64,000 nt of DNA from Armillaria gallica. Taxonomy: Eukaryota; Basidiomycota; Agaricomycetes; Agaricales; Physalacriaceae. The stretch covers positions 6,758,001-6,822,000 of the forward strand of contig JBANDB010000001.1 of the NCBI GenBank assembly GCA_037576215.1. The letters are read 5' to 3'. How positions within the stretch are numbered: position 1 is the first letter of the stretch; each line of letters starts with the position of its first letter. The position numbers and the translations under genes were made by a program. Below are positions 12,429-24,200 of this stretch, piece by piece. Under the pieces are notes generated by a model that did no database searches, was not told the origin of the DNA, and was given only the letters and a program-made list of their open reading frames with translations.

Positions 12429-12588
12429 ATTTTCTGATAATCACATGATTTGGTCTGGGTTTCTGTGCTGACTAATAGATCATGCAGTACTGCGAAAATA
12501 TCCTATATAGGCTGGTGTGTCAACTGACAGTCCTGATACATTAATTACCACTGTCAACTGACACATTTCAAGCAGAAATCTAGCAGCC

Positions 12589-12785
12589 CAGGCTGTCTAT
12601 TTATCTCCTGTTTTGATGTGAACATTATTGTATCCCCATCGGACATCCAGTTTGGAGAAGTATTTGGTGCCATGCAGCTTGTCCATGAGTTCTGAGATTA
12701 AAGGAAGTGGATATCGATTTTTAATCATCATCTCGTTAAGCTTCCAATAATCTTGGATGGGTCTAAGCTTCTTCCCATCCTTCTT
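12589..12785 (-). pseudogene. Gypsy pol: reverse-transcriptase fingers
   Basis: The minus-strand frame reads [18 protein letters not shown] and continues through [19 protein letters not shown], the RT fingers and start of the palm, then a TAG stop (12597-12599) where Trp is expected. Upstream it continues, after the 14-kb KDZ element is removed, into MASPFFFVK at 26.8 kb. Confidence 0.92.
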
Positions 12786-12792
12786 TTTGATG

Positions 12793-13586
12793 CAACCCAT
12801 GCAGCAGAATTTAGCCAAAAATTTTCGCTGATCAGCCTGGCATGCAATGGCAACTCAACGCTAATCAGTAGTGCAGCCACCAATCTCACCTGGGAAAACC
12901 GCTGGGGAAATTTTTGGGTATTTTACTGGTTTGGATGCTCTATTGGGCCATCCCCTGGGCTATAAATTTTCTTTGGGTACGGATCCCATATTTTACTAGA
13001 AAACTCCTCCAAAGCATGATTCCTCCACCCAGACCTTCCTTTTTCGGCTGATATTATCTCCCTCCAGCAACCTATATTGCTGCTCCCTCACATACGCTCT
13101 CTCGTCCCTTCAGCTACGTTGAAACCACACAGTACGAAGACTCCTTCATGGGCAGCACTCGATTCGATCCCACTTCAATCACAAACGTTACACTGACATC
13201 CGGAACATCTGATGGGGAAACACAGCAAGCGGTTGCACCACACCACAGGCGATGGAGGGGAAATGTCGGACCTATCACCAGTATGTCCTCAAAGTTTTCT
13301 TCACTCATTCTTGTCTGCACCACAACTAGCCCACGCCGCAATCCGAAACCAACTTCAACACCGCGATCTTTGCTCTTCGTGACCTTTCTCATCCACTTTT
13401 TTTCTGTCTCTCAAACTACCCTAAATACATCGTCTTTGTAACTACCTAATCATATGTAAAGCATCACTATGAACTGAACCCCAGCCCCTTCAAAAAGAAA
13501 AAGCAACGCCAAAAAAACAAACGCTTCAAGAAAGCAAAGACACATTGTCATACAATGTTTTTGAATGGGCCAAAGACTATGCTAAA
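12793..13586. other. Left subterminal region of the KDZ transposon
   Basis: Holds the terminal repeat, the GCTGATCAGC palindrome and the related CGCTAATCAGTAG near 12857. Frames present on both strands around 13114-13441 are antisense to each other and show no domain; I do not call a gene. Confidence 0.5.
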
Positions 13587-16050
13587 CTACGCGCAGTCAT
13601 GCATCATTTGCTGCAGAACCCACTTTGCATCCTCTGCCGCATCCTGCCACAAGTCTTTCTGACGACGTGTACCTCCAAGGGATAAATAGCCCCAAAAGGC
13701 GAGACCAGCGATCGCTGTGATGACCCCATTTGCACCTCTGATACTCAACACCCCCCAGTCACGATCGCCATTGCCATTGCCATCCTGCTGGTACAAATGA
13801 CTGATGGGACCCTTCAAGTTGGCGACACCACGTCACTCTGGTAGGAGCGATTTCCAATAGGCCCACCAAACGTTGGCCAAGGTTGTGAGGTCCCTCAGCT
13901 GGCGATGCGGCACCGCCTTCCTCCCACATCGAATCCAATAACTAACTTCCTGCAGACGGCCTTGTAGCGGTAAGGTCTCACTCGTAGTACCACGCTCGAA
14001 ACCGTTGTGACCTTCAAGTATGGTCAGATACATAACCACCATCCTCCACTGATCTGGCAAATCTAACCCATCGAACTGACGGCAGATCAGAGCGAACCAA
14101 TCAGGCCACGGCCAATTCGGATCAAGGTATTGGGCATCCGTTTCAGCCGAAGAATGGTCGGGGGTGAATGCCACAGGCAAAGAGGGAGACTGGAAAAGCG
14201 GTGCATTGGGATGAGAGGCAGGCACTGTGAAGGGATTCGGATTGTTGTTAGGACCATGGATGGGTACAGTGTTGCCTGATGGCATATCTGGAGGTGGTTC
14301 CGATGGCTGGGAGGGAGGCGCCGCCGGAAGGAGACTAGGATCGATTACCGAATCGTCCCAATGGTTCGTCCTGTCACCCAGCGGCTGAGGGGGGGGAATG
14401 GGCTCTGCTGGGCTCGCGGCAGCCTTCTTGCCACTCATTGAAGCTGACTCAGTGCTCTTCTTCCCCTTCTTCTTCCCCTTCTTGCCTTTTGCGTCGCTGG
14501 CCATATCATCCTTATGTTTCATCGTCATCTTCTTCTTTTTCTGCGGTGGTTCCAGTACAACGTCTTCATCCACTACCGTTTCATCCGCATCTACAACCTT
14601 GCGCTTGTTTGAGGGTGCAATGGAAGCCATGGTCATGCTGTCTGACATGTCAACGACCTTGTCCTCATCGTCCTTGGGATTCCGCAGCAGCGCTCTGGTC
14701 AACATCTCCTCGTCTATAATATATGAACATTACAAATCTGAATAAGTACTCAAAAACTCACTGTAACAAGTAGAAGCCCAATCCTCATAAAAGCGCACCG
14801 TTTTTTTGTATGCTTTCGGGGCCGACTCTGGAAACTGGAGTGGCTTTGGTGACTTATCCTCTCCAGCGTGCAAGCTACAAGTCAGTTAGTGCCCGCATAC
14901 CTATCAATCTACGATCGAACTTACAAGATAACATTAATTTGACCACCTTTCCGAGGCTCGGGACCCACAAAATACAGAGCCGCATGCATGCCTAGCATCG
15001 ATGCCAGATTGTCCAACCAGGGACCTAGCACTGCAGGCAAGCCATCGATTACCCTATAGGAGGTCTGTCAATATGACCCATAGCAGGCGAAAACAATAGA
15101 CTTGTACCTTTGCATATCCTTGGGGTTCAATAGCTTTCCCACATCTGCAAGGACCTGATCCTTCACCTTATGAGCCAAGCGACCCTCCTCCTTTGCTATT
15201 TTCTCCCAATGCCGCTGCTCCTCCTTCATCAGAGCCATGAACTGCTGACAAATCAACGCTGCCGAAGCACCTATCCTTCCCTTTCTCTTGGTCTCGCCCT
15301 CCTGAACCACATCGTTCTCCTTTGCCCAGCGTTCGGCTGCCATATTCGCTCACGTATGCCCAGTATTGATCCCGATTGAGTGGCACAGAAGTAGGTAGAA
15401 TGGATCATGTTGGGATGACGAAGTTTTTTTGGCCAATGTTTTGATGTCTGGCACCTTCACTTTGGGGTGTTTCCAGTGATAGTCTAACCAGTTGAAAATG
15501 CCCTTCAGAAATTCCATCAGCCAGGCCAACGTTCCAGAAGTAAGGAGACTAACATTGGTCATTTGAGCGATCTTAGCTGCTTTCCAAGGAATCTTCTCTG
15601 GCAGTATGATATCCAGATGGGGTGGCGGCGGAGGTGCAGTAGGCTCTTTTTCCAATGGATCATCCCAATAGTAACGACCAAAGTACAGGTTCGCCACAGT
15701 GTCGACAAACTCCTTCGCTTGGGTGACGTTTTGCGCTTGGTGGAAACCATAACATTCCTGATGGGAGTCCAAGAACGTCTCGCACACCCTTTTGCCCAGC
15801 CTTTCATTAGCGGCGGCAGAACGATTGCCAGCTGGCCAGACTTGGATAAACTCTCCCTAAACGGAATGTCACATGGTGAGTTTAACTGACATATCTTACG
15901 ACATGATGAAATTCCATTACCCATTTGATGGCCTTTCTTCCCTTTCCTCCATCCTCTTTTCTTCGCGAATTTGTTCACCTGCAGGACATTTCGAAACCAC
16001 GAAAACAGCACGTACTCGAAATCAGGGGAGGTGGGCAGCACGTTTAGCAA
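13587..16050 (-). pseudogene. KDZ-cargo protein of an Agaricomycete-specific family
   Basis: Several minus-strand exons join: an N-terminal part (AANERLGKRVCETF, then ECYGFHQAQNVTQAKEFVD), a block with FMALMKEEQRHWEKIAKEE, then DGLPAVLGPWLDNLASMLG and ALYFVGPEPRKGGQ. A long linker follows with a Lys-rich nuclear-type stretch (KGKKGKKKGKK) and a Pro-rich segment, then a conserved C-terminus (DWFALICRQFDGLD, FWGYLSLGG, DAKWVLQQM). I recognise this architecture from predicted proteins that abound near mobile DNA in mushroom genomes; its role is unknown. One intron ends at TATATTATAG, just before DEEMLTRALLRN. Two in-frame stops interrupt it: TGA at 15350-15352 (probably CGA) and TGA at 13833-13835 in an expected PEWR. 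Start position uncertain. Confidence 0.65.
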
Positions 16051-16191
16051 TGATTACGCAATGCATGCCACCCGCATCCGGCATTAAAGTTTATTTGCTA
16101 ACTGTACAGTTTTGCAGATGAGGTCATATAAAACGCCGTTCCCCCATCGACCATACCTCTCTTCCCATCGCCCACTTGTTCATTTCACGCC
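16051..16191. promoter_or_regulatory. Shared divergent promoter of two cargo genes
   Basis: Only about 140 bp separate the leftward cargo gene from the rightward gene starting at 16192. A TATA-like CATATAAAACG lies near 16125, some 55-65 bp before the rightward ATG. Confidence 0.45.
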
Positions 16192-16846
16192 ATGACTGAT
16201 ACCTCTGTGAAGACTGAAACCATGGATGTCGATGGTAAGTTCTCGGCTTGGCTACTCTACTTGGGTTGTAATCTAACGTGCCTTGACAGTCTTGACTCTC
16301 CTTTTGGCATCCATCCAGCTCACCCCCACCCAGCATCAGTGGCTCACCACCGTGATTGCCAATTTGCACCCTGGCACCGTCTCCGCCTCGTCCTCGAATG
16401 CCACACCGTCTGGCAGCAGCGCCAGTGTAGCCGTCGCACCAGTTCCCCCAGCGTCGATGGCGATGCCTGTGACCATCGCCACTGCCACTCCCGTCACGGC
16501 CCTTAGCACAGCCACGGCTGCCAGCAATTCAACACTGTGGGCTACCCCCCTTCCTCCTGGTGCCATTGTAGTTCCCTCCAACTATGATTACCATGTTCCC
16601 CATCCCCGCGAAAGTGGCCCATTCTACATCGTGGTCTGCGGCCGAGACATTGGTATCTTCTCTACTTGGTTCGCGGCTTCCCCTTCCACAGATTCTCTAG
16701 CTAATTCTTTTATTTTTAGGGAAGCAACGTCTCCCCTTGTCACGGGTGTGAGTGGCACCATCTATAGTCGCTGCGCCAGCAACTCCTCAGGCTGCATCAG
16801 GATGGACCAAGTCCTCCAGGTCACGCAGGCGGCGCTTCTGCCCTAA
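16192..16846 (+). CDS. Small cargo protein with RNase H1 N-terminal-like domain
   Basis: Exon 1 (16192-16234, starting MTDTSVKTETMDVD) joins exon 2 (16290-16668) by a GTAAGT...CAG intron; exon 2 joins exon 3 (from 16720) by a GTTCGC...TAG intron that restores a Trp codon. The N-terminal half has LTPTQHQWLTTVIANL and a long Ala/Ser/Thr/Pro-rich linker. The C-terminal half holds FYIVVCGRDIGIFSTW, then EATSPLVTGVSGTIYSRC. This is the pattern of the small RNase H1 N-terminal (viroplasmin-type) fold, which in RNase H1 binds RNA/DNA hybrids. No RNase H catalytic domain follows. The frame ends at TAA 16844-16846, but further exons could exist. A role in handling nucleic acid during transposition is inference only. 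Confidence 0.62.
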
Positions 16847-17171
16847 AAATGTACGATTGTTTTCCTGCTTCTTCCCTTCTTCGATTCACTAATGTACATT
16901 TAGGCTTCTTTGACAGCGCTTGCGGTCACTGAGCACGTAAAGGGGAGCCATCGGAAGGAAGGGGATGATGTCTTCACCAAGCTCTTGGTTCATACCGTAT
17001 CTTTTTAGTCTACATCTGTATCTCGAATGTAACCATCTCGAATGTCATCAAACTGTGTTCCCGTGAAAATTTATTGTGTGAACGTGACATTCACCACCAA
17101 ATCTAACCAAATCACACTTAGAGCAAACTAGGCTATGCCACTCAATCCTATCATTGACTACAATAAGTCAG
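16847..17171. other. Spacer between convergent cargo genes
   Basis: No coding signature. It may hold remaining exons or 3' ends of the rightward gene (16192 onward) and the 3' end of the leftward gene at 17172. Confidence 0.4.
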
Positions 17172-17962
17172 TTAACTAGTGTGAATAGGGATACGTTGCC
17201 ATGCCAGTCGCTTCAGTGAATAAGCCTTGCGTAGGGTGGTGGGGCCTTCAATCACAACGCACCATATGTCCTCTAGGTACGTGATGACCTTCTGAATGGG
17301 CTCTCCTGCCTTCTCCATGGTGTCCTGATGTGGTGTACAGCCTTCCGCCTGCAAAACCTCTGTCATGACCTCCTCATAGAGCCTCTGGAACTCATACATC
17401 TGCTCTAAAGGGTCGGTGAACACCCTGATGGTGCCTTGAAGTTCGTGATCCATAAAATACGTGCGCATCAAAGACTTGACATAGGCCTCGGGGTCGGTGT
17501 CCGCAACAAAATTCTTGAAGTTGAGTTGGATAGTCTTTGCACGCACACACAGCTGAATCATCATATTGGGGGGTGGCGTCGGCTCTCGTTCCTCATGGTT
17601 ATAAAATTAGTTAGATATGTCACCAGTGGAAGTTTTTGCTCTCAAACCTTGACCCGGAGACCATTAGATTATTTTTGGAGATCAACTCCCGAGCATTTGA
17701 GCCTCTGATCTTGCGTGAACCCCTATAGACACCTTATCAAAATGTCGGTGTGGCGCTCAGGCATAACTCACTTTTTCTGGCCGTACCTCTCCTTGCGACG
17801 CTCGCAAATGCCATCATGATGCCTGCAAATAACCCCAGGTTAATAAACTTTCGACAGGACGACAGGAACAGTCTGGACTGACCTAATGTATGATTGCCGG
17901 CTTTTGTCTCAATTAGATTGTAACCGGGCCTCTTCCGTAAGATATTTTTTGGGTCGTGCCAT
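17172..17962 (-). pseudogene. Cargo protein with basic MARPKKYLTEEAR start
   Basis: The minus strand starts MARPKKYLTEEARLQSN, then a TGA (17909-17911) where CGA/Arg is expected, then DKSRQSY. Short basic N-termini of this style (M-x-R-P-x-x-Y-x-T-x-E-E-R, followed by an Arg/Lys-rich helix) occur in many Agaricomycete proteins of unknown role. After introns a basic piece (ERRKERYGQKK) and a longer acidic, helical exon at 17172-17564 follow (QLNFKNFVADTDPEAYVKSL through LAWQRIPIHTS). The basic-helix start suggests DNA or RNA binding; this is inference. The nonsense codon suggests decay. Confidence 0.5.
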
Positions 17963-18775
17963 GGGGGTAAGGGTCCAATGGAGATAGCCTTTTTGGGTCT
18001 TCGTCTGACCATAATCGACACTACCACATACCATCTGTTTTTCCTCTTTCCTCCCTTCATCTTGCTTCTCATGCATTTCTAAAATACTGTATGACTCAGT
18101 CTACAGTACAATGAACCTTATATTCAAGACAGATCACCTGCCCATTTCTGACTTTCCATCCGAACTGATGAACCACGAGCGGCAGTCAGCCCTAAATCCT
18201 TAAATGCATCTTCATCGATTTCAACACTTCATCTGACCAAAACTACCATTTCGCCCTTCCTTCATGATTCCGTCAGGTTTTTGCAATGGAAAAGGTGAGT
18301 CTATTATTGTTCCTCATAAGCCGACCTGATTGAACATTCTACTGCTGTATTTATGTTTTCTGAGCCAATGTCTTTCCGGAATGTATTTTCTCAAACGTTG
18401 TCGTTCAACTGAGTCAGGCTTATTCAGACAGATGTTTCAGTGTACTCATAGGCTCTATACCACTCATGCTACCAATGCCTTTCTGCGAGTGTGATCCAGT
18501 TAACGCTAACAAGCTGCCACTGTCCCAGAAACCACCGCACTGTTCTCTGTTGCCTCCAGCCTGTGCGTGAGTCACACCCGTCCGACTAGTGAGTGAGCTT
18601 GTCCTCACTTCATTGCACCATTAGTGGTCCCAGTGTCGGGCCCCGCTCTGGCCGTTCTACAAATATGTACCACTGGCTCGAGGTCCCGGTACTCGCAGCC
18701 CCTATTTATGGCTACGAGACCGTAATACCTGGATAGAAAGTGAAGTGACGCTCTTCCTGTGCTTCTATTCCAACC
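17963..18775. other. Divergent promoter region between cargo genes
   Basis: Lies between the leftward gene starting at 17962 and the rightward gene starting at 18776. No coding frame with a recognisable domain was seen. Confidence 0.4.
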
Positions 18776-20216
18776 ATGTCAACAAAGTGCTGCGGTTGTG
18801 CCGAACACGTGCGTCCCCTGGTGCCCAATGAGGTGAAACTCAGTCCTGAGGTGTGGTGATCAATCTCACTCTCATGTCCCTACTGACGGTATTGTGCAGG
18901 AGAGTTACTTGTTTGTCAATGAAGGGCTCTATTACCTCCGCAAACATCGAGACAGTTACCTTGATGCTCTTCAGGCTGGCACCATTGAATCGTGGTGGCC
19001 CACATTCCTCTGGGGCTATACGGGCCAGTGCCTGCATGAGGTGCAGACGGTTAGACATGTCGGTCTTCTGGCATGGGGGGAGAGTGTAATTCAATTGAGA
19101 CAGGTGTGAATAATTCCACCTAATTTTTGGCATTCCCTCACAAACCTCACCAGAAAGCCAAAGCCTGGCTGGATCACCATGGAGGTTCTGCTGTTAAATC
19201 CAACATCGGTGTGCACAACTCAGTGCCGCCGGCTCTGTTTATCCCTTGTTTAATCCATCACGACCCAGGATTTGCAAGCAATTGGGCCTCGACACAGTCA
19301 TCGCTGGATAATGAAGTCGCTTCGGGATCAGACTGGTCTCTTCAAGATGGGGACATGGATACCAATTCTTCCTGAGAGAATGCGTGCACTCATGGTTTCC
19401 AAGACCGGGCTGCTATCCATGCTTGGAGGTGTCGCGTGGTCGACGACCATGCGGCAGTGGAATCCCTGTAAAGTATAGATTGCAATATCTTATAACCTAA
19501 TAGATCCTGGGGACCCACCCGTGGGAGTTGCTACTGTAATACTGTACAGTTCTACCTTAGAGAATAAAAAGACGCGCTGCTGTACAACACAGCCCTGAAT
19601 TTCCAAACCAAATGACCCTTGATGCCGGTAACCAAGGTATTTTTAACAATTGCCTCTGTATTCCAAAAATGACCATTTGCAACGCTAGTTCGACCTGTTC
19701 ACAGCCCAGCAGCGCTTCCAGCTGCGCAGGAACTCCCATGCTTACATGGCGCTGAAGGTGCGAGCCGATCCTAACCCGTTTTTCCACTGGAAGAACGAGT
19801 TCGTGAGAGGATGGAATATGAGGTATCCTGTGGTATGGGAACAGGAGCTCATTGTATGCCAGGTTAGTCTTTTATTCCGTGTCATGTGGTACTTGATTTG
19901 AGCAACTGGTTTATAGCACATCGAAAAAGCGTTGATGTGGGTGTTCTATTGTCAGCACTCAAACACCAGCCCCAAAGACATTGAGGCCAACGGGCCCATC
20001 GACACTACCATCGTGTGGCAAAATCTCAGCCCGTGCGCTGACTTCAAGAAGTACCCTCGTCCCAAGATGATTCACAGGGAATGCAAGGAAATCAACGTGG
20101 TGGCCCTCCTTGACAGAGTGGTGGTTCCCACTGAGGCCGTAGGTCAGACGATCACCCGTAACATCTGGGAGAGGCACGAGGGGGCAGGAACCGAGGGGGC
20201 GGGATCTGATGACTAG
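18776..20216 (+). CDS. Cargo protein of unknown function, multi-exon
   Basis: An ATG (18776) begins MSTKCCGCAEHVRPLVPNE, with a short Cys-rich N-terminus. After an intron comes YLFVNEGLYYLRKHRDSYL through LLAWGESVIQLRQ (18900-19105), then a middle part starting KAKAWLDHHGG. A later exon, FDLFTAQQRFQLRRNSHAY to VVWEQELIVCQ, ends at a GTTAGT donor near 19864. The last exon is HIEKALMWVFYCQHSN to GAGTEGAGSDD, stop at 20214-20216. The region rich in aromatic, His and Arg residues has no family I recognise. It is oriented with the transposase and lies upstream of it inside the transposon. The middle exons (19150-19480) contain stops in some frames, so intactness is uncertain. Confidence 0.5.
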
Positions 20217-21215
20217 CTACCATTTCTGTACTTGCGTTTGACCCAATTTCATTTTGTGGTATGGCCCAATAAAGCAGCCTGGTGTGAGTCAGGCAGGATA
20301 CTCATTAGTGTAAAAATGCCATCCGTCATGGTAGTTGGCAAAACCGTGAATATTGGTGTATAGATACCTAGCAAAATGGCCACCAAAATCCAGCACGTCC
20401 TTTTTCACTAATCAGCGTAACCCCATATCCCTGTGGCATTCGCACTCTAGACCCCATCACTCTCCACAGCTCCACCACCAAGCAGCTGAAAGCCGGTAAT
20501 GAAGTGATGATGATTGTCGAGCACTACCAAGTTCAGTGTAAGCTCCTCGTGAATAGCGAGCATGGCACGACGCAAACTCTGCAGACGTTAAGTACGAAAA
20601 GATAAAATAGTCAGAGGTAATGCACATTACGACGCCTCGCCTCGGTGGCGGGTGGCTCTGGCCATGTAGAAAACCACACCTCAAAAAGTGATTCCATGAA
20701 TGCAGCGGTATTGTCTTGCTCCAGAGCTCGTACAAATGCCAGGCCGCAACGTCGGAGCCAGGTCACTTGCTGAGGATTATATGCACACTGAAAATGAATT
20801 AGAGTCTTTGAACATGGCGAAGATAAAAGATAGACCGTATGCGTGCATGGTCGCCTAAAGCTGCAGCAGAGGTGGTATTGTCCATTTTTTTTTGAGATGT
20901 AGGTGGAGAAGATCGTGCGGTCGGCAAGCAGAGACAAACACCATATCTGTCTGTGGGCGAGGGAGGTGAAGTAGCAGCAGAGGGGACGATTGACGATGCA
21001 GCGACTTCATCGTACGTTGCTTGGAATCACTAAGTAGGAAGTACAGACAAACGGAAATAATTGGCTGTATGTTGCTGACCATATATTCCATGTTGCCGTA
21101 ACATAGTTGCCGTAGTTGCCGTAGCATAGTTGCCATAGTTGCTGTAACATATGACTCAGCAGGCTGGGCCCCAATCACAGGACTCCGTTGATCTGGGCTT
21201 TCCTTTTCCTGCGAC
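20217..21215. other. Spacer and likely transposase promoter
   Basis: Short minus-strand frames show no domain. A run of imperfect 9-12-bp repeats, each containing TAGTTGCCGTAG or a variant, lies at about 21095-21150, just before the transposase gene. Confidence 0.4.
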
Positions 21216-24200
21216 ATGAGGAAGGCCAAGCCGAGGCTATATCATGCCAACAAATCCACAGTGTGGAAGGACCTCCACATCTCCCACTCTCGGTACACTA
21301 AAATTGGCCATGGCCATGCTCCCACAATCATGCAAGTTGCTGCTGAGCCTTCTAGCCATCGGACACAAAGGAGGGTATTCACCATCCCCGACAGCTTCTG
21401 CCCTCAAGACATCTTTTGCGATAACGACTCCTTTGCTCCCGAGCCTCCTCCTTCAAGAAAGACTCGCAAGCACTATCTCAACTCGGTGCATTCCTTGTGC
21501 AAGTTACACCCTGCACACATCTCATCGATCTATAGGACCGACCTTTACTCAAATGGCTTGGGTGGGATGGCAAACTGGGATTTTGCCAGGAGTACTTGAT
21601 GGAATTGCTCCGTCTCAAAGGTCATGGCGATGCTGGGGTTCACAACCGTTGCCCAGGGTGTGGTTCGGCGGACACTGTGTTTTGATGTGACACTTGCGCT
21701 CGGGGGATGATGCTGTGCGAAGCTTGTTGCCTGGGGGAACATGCGAGCCAACCTCTTCATATCATCCGGGTAGGTGACATCTACATCGTTGTGCCATCGT
21801 TAGCTAATGTGGTCCTCTAGAAATGGAATGATGAGCGCTTCGTTAAGTGCTCACTTCAAGAGCTGGGTTTGCATCTCCAGCTGGGCCACATCAATGGCAG
21901 CATTTGCATCAATCCCGATCATGCGGGTTGGACCTTTGTCATGATGGATGCCAACGGGATGCACGAAGTAGATGTCCAGTACTGCGCGTGCAACCGTCAA
22001 GGGGGTGCGAACAGGCAGCAACAGCTCTTGCGTTTCGGGTGGTACCCTGGAACTATGCATCAACCAAGGACTTGTGTTACTCTCTCGGTACTGGAGCAAT
22101 TTTATGCGCTGACGCTAATCAGCAAGATATCGGCTTACGACTTTTGCAAGGCGCTGACACATCTCACGGACGGTCTCGGCCTCAAGCTACCCAAGGTGCA
22201 CTAATCCTAGATAGACTGCTCTTGTCGGTACTGATAGAGAAGGGCAGTCAAAGTACAAGTCTTTTCTTTGGATCGTGCGTGAATTCTGCCATCTGAAGAT
22301 GATGATGCACGCCGGGAGGGGACAGGAGGAAAACGGCATATTGACTATGAAGGAGGGTGAGCTCACCCTGTGCTGTGCGGCTTGCCCCATTCCTGGGGTT
22401 AATCTCCCATCCAATTGGCACACGTGTGCGCCTTCGATAAGGTATGTATCTCCTTGCGAATGGTTCAGTAGTATACTGACTCAGTATCAAGTCATCTTTA
22501 TCGAGGTATATTTGCACTGGATGCATGTTTCCAGCTTTGTAACTGCCATCGAGGTTCGGTCGAATTGGACCCTGGGCTGCACACTGGTCTCGCATATTTC
22601 GTCAAGTATGCACCCTACCTCACACATCTACGCAACTATGTCACTCAGAAGGACGTGAGTGACATCCTCGTATGCGTTTGGGCAGGTAAAATTGACAGGC
22701 TGTGAATAGATATCTATATGTAGTGGTTTCAAGACCCTGGCACACATGGAAACAAAGGGTGAAGCAGGTCTGCGAGTGAGCAGTGTGGGTATGTGCATTT
22801 GTGCCCAACATGAGATGGTTTCTCCCACAGGAGTTGGTGATCTGCAAAAGGGCGAAAGGTGAGTACTTGCGTGTGGGTGTGTTCTACTATACTGACGTGG
22901 CTGAGGGCAGGTACGCGAACATGGACTACATAGCTCTCTCAGCCATTACGCCTATGGACTTAGACAACATTTTCGTTTCGTACGACATTGCATGCCAGTG
23001 GGGGGTCAATTTCAATGATCGGATGCAAGAGCTACCGAATCACCTGAGGCTGCGGGGTGGAGTGGGCCTGTCCTGCAGCGTCCCCAAGCTGCATGCGAAG
23101 GCTCACAAGCTCACGTGTCAAGCGGCGTTGATGTGCTTGGTAATGGGCAGCGCGCAAATGAAACTAGTGTCTAGATTGTCAATCTAGATACTAAATCACA
23201 CACACACACACAATCACCAATATTAAGTTCGAGGGTGAGTACGATAGAAGCACTCATGGTGTACATAGATTTTGATAATCAATTGGGTTTTGCTTTAAAA
23301 CAACTTCGATTCAAGTCTAGAAGTGTTTACACGAGATACACTAATCGCAATAGCGAGGTATATGAACGTGGGGGGTTTGTAAGGTATAATTTGAGTGGCT
23401 TAGACTCGAAACAACTTCGTCTAGAAGAGCTGGTAAGGCTTTTAACTAGGAAAGCTCTAACAATCGAACAATCAAAGACCTAGAGGTCTACAAAGAGCGT
23501 AATTGCTCTGGAGTACACAGACTCGATTACAACACAAGCACACACACTTGCAACAAAGAACCAAAGTTCTACAAAGAGTACACAGACTCTACAAAGAACA
23601 CACAGGTCCTGGCTTCAAGTACGAGACTTGCAAAGAGTACACAGACTCTAGAGTACACTGACTCGTTAACTGTTTGAACTTAAAGCATTCTAGGGCTTAT
23701 TTCACTTCAACTAGGCAACATCTTTGGTCTGTGGTCGACTTAGCACATCTAGATCACTTTAGTCGGTGAGGGAGCACAAGGCCTTTGTATGCGGAGCAGT
23801 TCAATTAACTAGCAAGGTGCAAACATGGGGACGACTCTTCTTCCTACTTAGTTCTTCTGGATTACTTATAGCTGCCCTTTTGGGGTTGACTTGGTAAACT
23901 TAATTCACTTCAGTTGAGGATATGCAATTTAAAACCAGTGATTGATTAGGTAGCTATAAGGCTACTAGCACAAACACAGGGGAATGCTTTCCTGCCATTA
24001 TGCGTCTAGTCGCTGCTAATTTATACAATTTCTAGTCTAGGTATAGGAGCTTGTATCTAAAAGTAATTATGGTATGAGCTTTGGGTATCAATACAAACGA
24101 TGAGTAATTAATTTACAAGGATTGCGCCATTCTGAGGTTTCTATTCAGTTGGACAGAATGACTAGCGGTCATTCTATTGCCGAGGAGTGTCCTACTTGTC

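Larger units (their letters stand above)
10964..12588. mobile_element. Inverted-repeat element with tRNA-like ends (copy 1)
   Basis: Long terminal inverted repeats of about 230 bp. The first about 140 bp of each, including two copies per end of the palindromic motif TGTCAGTTGACA, are almost identical, and each then runs into a tRNA-like sequence facing outward. The outermost shared bases are GCACCTAATGCTGCTAC (left) and the complement of GGCTGCTAGATTTCT (right); the same pair of ends occurs in the element at 28150-30870, as does most of the interior. There is no clear target duplication, and about 115-130 bp of Gypsy RT is missing across the insertion. No transposase is recognisable, so it is likely non-autonomous. 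Confidence 0.75.

Noticed and set aside
20457..21229. Minus-strand genes in the spacer before the KDZ transposase
   Set aside because: Frames overlap each other and the tandem TAGTTGCCGTAG repeats; no domain.
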